From positions 1 to 42,175 of the forward strand of contig JACDES010000010.1 in the NCBI GenBank assembly GCA_013816265.1: DNA of 42,175 nucleotides, given 5' to 3'. A program made the translations under genes and the position numbers. This DNA comes from Parachlamydiaceae bacterium (GTDB lineage Bacteria > Chlamydiota > Chlamydiia > Chlamydiales > Parachlamydiaceae). Shown in pieces: positions 38,098-42,175 of the stretch (position 1 is its first letter; every line of letters begins with the position of its first letter). Below the pieces are notes generated by a model. That model saw only the letters and a list, made by a program, of their open reading frames with translations. It did no database searches and was not told where the DNA came from.

Positions 38098-38939
38098 AAA
38101 CTATTATGTTTCCGGGGCAAGGGGCCCAGTATAAAGGAATGGGAAGATCCCTTTTCCCTAAATATCGTCAATTAGTCAAGGAAGCTTCTACCGTTCTTGG
38201 CTACTGTATTGAAGAGCTTTGCATCAACGACCCAGAAAATAAGTTAGATCAAACTCAATTCACACAACCAGCGATTTATGTAGTCAATGCTATGGCTTAT
38301 GAAGACCACATTAAAACGACTCAAAAACCAGCTTCTTTTTTTGTTGGACACAGTTTAGGGGAATACAATAGCTTATTAGCAGCCCAATCCTTTGACTTTG
38401 AAACGGGTCTAAAATTGGTTCAGGAACAAGGAAAAATTATGTCTAAAGTCCGTGGAGGTGGGATGCTAGCCGTTATGGGTACCCGTATAGATACAATAAA
38501 ATCTTTGTTAGAGAAACATCATATTACTGAAATTGACATAGCAAGTTATAACACTCCCACTCAAATTATTCTTTCAGGCCTCAAAGAAAATATCCAAAGC
38601 GTAGAGAGGCTTTTCTCTGCCCAAAAAATTCAATGCATCTCATTAAATGTAAGTGCACCATTTCATTCGAGATACATGAGAGAAGCTGAGGCAGAATTCG
38701 AACAATTTTTAAAGAAATTTAACTTTACACCTCCCAAAATCCCGGTGATTGCAAATGTGACTGCTCGCCCCTATAAAGATACAGATGTGCCTGAGCTGTT
38801 GGCGAGACAGATTTCTTGTTCGATACAATGGACCGATAGTATTCGTTACTTGATGTCACAAGAAAATATGACGTTTGTCGGCATGGGGGAGTACCCAATT
38901 TTAAACCGAATGCTCAAAGAAATTCAAGAAGCAAAATGA
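38094..38939 (+). CDS. Free-standing malonyl-CoA:ACP transacylase (trans-AT)
   Basis: Loads malonyl units onto the ACPs of all four KS modules, and probably the loading ACP, none of which has an integrated AT. The protein has 281 residues, normal for FabD-type and trans-AT acyltransferases. It opens with the GQGAQYKGMG oxyanion loop, has nucleophile S87 in GHSLGE and H191 in APFHSRYM. The region following GHSLGE and the HAFH-like APFHSRYM motif match malonyl-selective members. Its ATG overlaps the megasynthase TGA (ATGA), so translation is coupled. AAGAAGG about nine bases upstream can also serve as a ribosome site. A role in fatty-acid synthesis (fabD) is possible, but the coupling makes the pathway role far more likely. 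No proofreading acyl hydrolase partner is seen in the window. Confidence 0.95.
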   Translation: MKTIMFPGQGAQYKGMGRSLFPKYRQLVKEASTVLGYCIEELCINDPENKLDQTQFTQPAIYVVNAMAYEDHIKTTQKPASFFVGHSLGEYNSLLAAQSFDFETGLKLVQEQGKIMSKVRGGGMLAVMGTRIDTIKSLLEKHHITEIDIASYNTPTQIILSGLKENIQSVERLFSAQKIQCISLNVSAPFHSRYMREAEAEFEQFLKKFNFTPPKIPVIANVTARPYKDTDVPELLARQISCSIQWTDSIRYLMSQENMTFVGMGEYPILNRMLKEIQEAK

Positions 38940-38993
38940 AGATAACCAAAGCTTAAGTACAGGATTTTCTAAACCTTGAGAGGATCGTTGCAA

Positions 38994-41690
38994 ATGATAA
39001 AGTTTACTCATACTGATGCTATATTTCCAATTCCTCACGATAAGAATCTATCGCAATTAATTGAGGAACAATGTATTGCTCACCCTGATTGGACAGCTCT
39101 GATCACCAATGGCAAAGCTGGTTCAGAGTCGCTTACCTATCAAGAACTTAATGACAAAGCAAAAGGAGTAGCAAATTATATTATTGAAAAACAAAGCATA
39201 AATTTTAACAAATTTATCGGCGTTCTAATGGAACGATCCCTAGATTTATTACCTGTTTTATTGGGTATATTAAAATCTGGTGCAACATATGTGCCTATTG
39301 ATCCTCGTTGCCCAAAGAATAGAATTGGAGCGATTATTCGAGATGCTGAAATAAGCTTGGTAATTACTACGACAAAATTTGTTCCAATTTTAACCGATCT
39401 CCAATGGCTTTGCCCTAAGTTTAATAGTTATTTGTGCGTAGATTTGCAAGAAGATTCATATTCTGAAATTGAGAGCGCTATCCTGGAAAATAAAATTTTA
39501 TGGGAATATTTTGGCGAAAAATCCGATGATACAGCCTCTGCAAGTGGATTTCTAAGTAGTTATACAGGTGAGGCGTTTTCTGATTTAGAAATTCATGAAA
39601 TTTCAAGCAACGTATATCACAAATTAAAAACCTTTCTCTCAAAAGATATTAATGTTCTTGAGATTGGATGTGCTAATGGAATCACTATGTTTGAAATTGC
39701 TCCTCACGTTTCAAAATATCTTGGCACCGATTTATCTGAAATTATAATAAAAAAAAATAAAAAAAGATGCTTAGAAGAAAAACATTTTAATATTGATTTA
39801 GAATGCTTACCTGCACATAAAATTGATCAGATTCAAGAATCAAATTTTGGTGTGATTATTATTAATAGTGTCGTTCAATATTTTCCAAACTACTCCTATT
39901 TAAAAGACGTACTGCAAAAAGCACTTAAAAAAATTGCTCAATCTGGAATTTTGTTTGTCTGTGATATCATGGATTTAGACTTAAAAAATGAATTGATCAA
40001 TTCGTTGTTGGAATTTAAGCAAAATAATCCGTCGTATAAAACAAAGATACAATTTGATACAGAACTGTTCGTTTCCAAGGAGTTTTTCGAGGATTTTTGT
40101 GCTGATTTCCCCGAGGTTTGCGAGGTTTCATTCTCAAAAAAACTCCATACAGTCAAAAACGAACTAACACAATATCGATACGATGTGATGATCAAGGTTA
40201 ATAGATTAGAGTCCAGGCCCTCTAAATTTAAAAAATGTAAATTCAATGATGGTTTAGAAGTCCTACAATCTTATTCTTCTCAAAAATCAATATCAATTTC
40301 ATCTCAAATTAGTCCCCAAGATATTGCCTACATGATTTATACCTCAGGCTCTTCAGGAGCCCCAAAAGGGGTAATGGTTTCGCACCAGAATGTAATCAAT
40401 TTTGCATGGGGAATGAAGCAAACAATTAACTTTTCAGATCACAAACGAATTCTTTCCGCAACCACAGTTTCCTTTGATATTTTTGTTTTAGAATCCTGGG
40501 TGCCATTACTGTTTGGAATGACCATTCTTTTAGCAAACGAAACAGAACAAGAAGACCCTAGTGCTTTAGCCAATCTTATTATTAAGCACAAAGTGTCAAT
40601 ATTACAGCTCACCCCCTCTCGACTTAAATTATTAGCAAGTGATGAATCGAATCTTAAAAAATTATCTCTACTTACAGAGTTAATTGTTGGTGGAGAAGCC
40701 TTTCCCGTGGAGCTTTTCTCGGCATTAAAATCTCAACTAAGCGCGAAAATCTATAACATTTATGGGCCTACAGAGACCACTGTCTGGTCTTCTTTGCGAG
40801 AAGTGATAGATGAGGCCCATGCAAATATTGGATATCCTATAGCAAATACTCGTCTGTACATAGTCGATCATAACAACAATAATCAGCCAATAAATGTTCC
40901 TGGGGTACCTGGGGAGTTATGGATTGGAGGGGAAGGTGTTGCTGCAGGCTATTGGAATAAAGCAGATCTAAACAAAGATAAGTTTATCCAAGACCCATAT
41001 TTTCCGAAATCGCGTCTATACAAAACTGGAGATTTGGCTAAATGGCGTGAAGACAATTCTATTGATCTTATAGGTAGAATAGATGATCAGGTTAAGATTC
41101 TTGGATACCGAATTGAACTTAAAGAAATAGAGTTATCTCTACAACAATATCCAGCTATCAAGCAAGCTGTTGTGGTTGATATAAAGGAAAATGACCGCCA
41201 TTTTTTGGTGGCTTATTATGTTCTTAAATCTGACATCTTAGAAAATGAGATTCCTACAGATCAATTGAGAGGGTTTTTAGCAAGATCTCTTCCAGAATAC
41301 ATAATTCCCTCATTTTTTGTTGCACTTGATAAAATTCCACTTACCTATAGCGGTAAGGTGGATAAAAAATCACTTCCTAAGTATTCAAGCTTTACCAAAG
41401 CTAGAGACAATGAAAGTTCATTGTCTGAGAATAATGTTGAGAAAATAATAAGGGTCGTTTGGGAAAATAGTATTGGAATAAATAACATAGGCATTCATGA
41501 TGATTTTTTTGCTTCAGGAGGGAATTCTTTTTTGTTTATTAGGGTTCATCAACAACTCCAAGAAATTTTGAAAAAAGAAATTCCGCTTGCTTATATGTTT
41601 GAATACCCAACGATTAATTCCTTAGCTATTCAATTGCAGAACTTGGATCTGGTCAATAGTGAACTTGCATCAATTCTAGTTCCAAGCTAA
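38994..41690 (+). CDS. Free-standing NRPS: adenylation domain interrupted by methyltransferase, plus PCP (Gly-like code)
   Basis: An 898-residue protein with one adenylation domain split by a class I SAM methyltransferase and followed by a carrier domain. The A1-A2 part (LTYQEL, GILKSGATYVPIDP) precedes the insert. The methyltransferase occupies about 165-405 with motif I EIGCANG (223-229). A3 (YTSGSSGAPKG), A5 (IYGPTETT), A8 (GRIDDQVKILGYRIE) and A10 (YSGKVDKKSLP) follow. The PCP carries GGNS with S845. Interruption between A2 and A3 is rarer than the A8-A9 type; TioN is the example I recall. Specificity residues read D-I-L-Q-I-G-I-V-W-K, near the glycine code DILQLGLIWK. There is no C domain, so it must work with the megasynthase, probably supplying modules 7 and/or 8. 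An in-frame TTG at 38976 exists, but GAGAGGA (38978-38984) lies nine bases before the ATG at 38994 and fixes that start. Confidence 0.92.
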   Translation: MIKFTHTDAIFPIPHDKNLSQLIEEQCIAHPDWTALITNGKAGSESLTYQELNDKAKGVANYIIEKQSINFNKFIGVLMERSLDLLPVLLGILKSGATYVPIDPRCPKNRIGAIIRDAEISLVITTTKFVPILTDLQWLCPKFNSYLCVDLQEDSYSEIESAILENKILWEYFGEKSDDTASASGFLSSYTGEAFSDLEIHEISSNVYHKLKTFLSKDINVLEIGCANGITMFEIAPHVSKYLGTDLSEIIIKKNKKRCLEEKHFNIDLECLPAHKIDQIQESNFGVIIINSVVQYFPNYSYLKDVLQKALKKIAQSGILFVCDIMDLDLKNELINSLLEFKQNNPSYKTKIQFDTELFVSKEFFEDFCADFPEVCEVSFSKKLHTVKNELTQYRYDVMIKVNRLESRPSKFKKCKFNDGLEVLQSYSSQKSISISSQISPQDIAYMIYTSGSSGAPKGVMVSHQNVINFAWGMKQTINFSDHKRILSATTVSFDIFVLESWVPLLFGMTILLANETEQEDPSALANLIIKHKVSILQLTPSRLKLLASDESNLKKLSLLTELIVGGEAFPVELFSALKSQLSAKIYNIYGPTETTVWSSLREVIDEAHANIGYPIANTRLYIVDHNNNNQPINVPGVPGELWIGGEGVAAGYWNKADLNKDKFIQDPYFPKSRLYKTGDLAKWREDNSIDLIGRIDDQVKILGYRIELKEIELSLQQYPAIKQAVVVDIKENDRHFLVAYYVLKSDILENEIPTDQLRGFLARSLPEYIIPSFFVALDKIPLTYSGKVDKKSLPKYSSFTKARDNESSLSENNVEKIIRVVWENSIGINNIGIHDDFFASGGNSFLFIRVHQQLQEILKKEIPLAYMFEYPTINSLAIQLQNLDLVNSELASILVPS

Positions 41691-41735
41691 ATTAGAGGTT
41701 CAGTACTTTAGCTATATCTATTACTAAAATAATAG

Positions 41736-41826
41736 CATATTGCTTCAGATCTTCAGGCATTTAAGAAAATCTGGGGCACATCGTTTGAAAAAAAGCCTGA
41801 AAAATATGCCGTTGTTGGCAGCGATT
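41736..41826 (+). pseudogene. Possible short gene remnant after the cluster
   Basis: About 30 open codons between an in-frame TAG and TAA, with no start codon, reading LQAFKKIWGTSF then EKKPEKYAVVGSD. The lysine-rich run leading into K-Y-A-V-V-G faintly recalls SpoIIAA-like (STAS-related) proteins, whose C-terminus has a basic stretch followed by I-A-V-V-G-D-x-x-W; a W-M follows the stop here. The match is short and I hold it loosely. The rest of 41691-41840 has no gene. Confidence 0.2.
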
Positions 41827-41853
41827 AATGGATGCAAATTTTTTTATCCTTAA

Positions 41854-41899
41854 TCTAAAAAATATGACAAAACGCTCCCTTATTCTAAAAAATATGACA
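41854..41899 (+). repeat. Two exact 16-bp direct repeats
   Basis: TCTAAAAAATATGACA occurs at 41854-41869 and again at 41884-41899, start to start 30 bases. A related AATCTAAAAAACATGATG occurs at 8536-8553 in the spacer on the other side of the locus. They lie immediately before the right flanking repeat. Confidence 0.6.
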
Positions 41900-41915
41900 T
41901 TATGAGGTGAGTCAC

Positions 41916-42027
41916 TCAAAACGACTGATGTCTTATTCTTTTTGAAAAAAATGTGTAATTCAAAATTGGCCTTTCCAACAAAGCGAAAGAGGGCGTTCGC
42001 ACTCCAAACGCTTCAAGTAGCTTTGAG
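41916..42027 (+). repeat. Right copy of the locus-flanking direct repeat, joined to a MITE-like core
   Basis: 41916-42000 matches 8112-8197 in the same orientation at about 88% by eye. From about 41961 onwards it also follows the palindromic element of 3181-3285: AACAAAGCGAAAGAGG, then CACTCCAAACGCTT, then GTAGCTTTGAGAA. The closing arm of the palindrome is missing and degenerate AT-rich sequence follows. It is therefore a hybrid that links the flanking repeat to the interspersed element family. Confidence 0.7.
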
Positions 42028-42068
42028 AATTAAGATTTCTTAAATTTACGCGAAGCGTTTAGTAGGTA

Positions 42069-42092
42069 AGGGGCAGGCTTTCGCCAGCCCCT
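42069..42092. other. Strong GC-rich hairpin
   Basis: AGGGGC-A-GGC (42069-42078), loop TTTC, then GCC-A-GCCCCT (42083-42092): nine pairs with one A/A mismatch, strikingly GC-rich for this window. No T-run follows, so it is not a typical intrinsic terminator. A second small hairpin, GCACC-GGGC-GGTGC, lies at 42147-42160. Both are near the window edge and could belong to the next gene or to a mobile-element end outside the window. I see no gene in 42028-42175. Confidence 0.4.
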
Positions 42093-42175
42093 CCCTGTTA
42101 TCGCAATAGGGTTAATTCCCTATATTTACCGGCATGCATTTTTCTTGCACCGGGCGGTGCCCTTAATGATTGCCC

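Noticed and set aside
38976-38993. TTG start extending the A-MT-PCP protein by six residues
   Set aside because: The stretch contains the GAGAGGA ribosome site that serves the ATG at 38994.
39938-40246. Minus-strand frame of 102 codons inside the A-MT-PCP gene
   Set aside because: It lies antisense to the methyltransferase region, has no ribosome site and only Ser/Asn-rich composition.

Overview
The window is AT-rich. It carries one very large trans-AT polyketide synthase / non-ribosomal peptide synthetase (PKS-NRPS) locus (about 8771-41690). To its left is an older-looking block: two paralogous von Willebrand A (vWA) proteins on either side of a phosphoglucomutase/phosphomannomutase gene. 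The source is uncertain. The base composition, the style of the phosphohexomutase, a DUF4116-type gene remnant and several palindromic interspersed repeats would fit an amoeba-associated intracellular bacterium. Chlamydiota (Parachlamydiales-like) is my first guess and an intracellular gammaproteobacterium the alternative. No ribosomal RNA or single-copy marker is present to settle this.

Layout. 1-311: upstream region. 312-2813 (+): membrane-anchored vWA protein with an intact metal site. 2814-3323: dense repeats (two palindromic MITE-like elements in opposite orientation and two octamer arrays). 3324-5105 (-): phosphohexomutase. 5403-8099 (+): second vWA paralog with a destroyed metal site. 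8100-8770: copy of a flanking repeat, a DUF4116 remnant and an apparently non-coding stretch. 8771-9517 (+): Sfp-type phosphopantetheinyl transferase. 9715-38097 (+): one 9,460-residue megasynthase. 38094-38939 (+): free-standing malonyl transferase (the trans-AT). 38994-41690 (+): free-standing adenylation-methyltransferase-adenylation-carrier protein. 41691-42175: gene remnant, short repeats, a second copy of the flanking repeat and GC-rich hairpins.

How the genes work together (inference from domain order). The transferase at 8771 activates the carrier domains. The malonyl transferase at 38094 supplies malonyl units to all four KS modules, none of which contains an AT. The megasynthase reads: MT-GNAT-ACP (starter) | KS-DH-KR-ACP | KS-KR-ACP | KS-DH-KR-ACP | KS-ACP | C-A(Phe-like)-PCP | C-A(Val-like)-PCP | C-PCP | C-PCP | TE. 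The last two peptide modules have no adenylation domain. The free-standing protein at 38994 (Gly-like code, methyltransferase inserted between motifs A2 and A3) is the obvious candidate to feed them. A plausible product is a short alkyl starter (propionyl or isobutyryl type) extended to a partly unsaturated, hydroxylated beta-keto acyl chain, joined to Phe, Val and one or two further, possibly methylated, residues, and released by the thioesterase. A direct repeat of about 86 bp (about 88% identical by eye) brackets the locus at 8112-8197 and 41916-42000.
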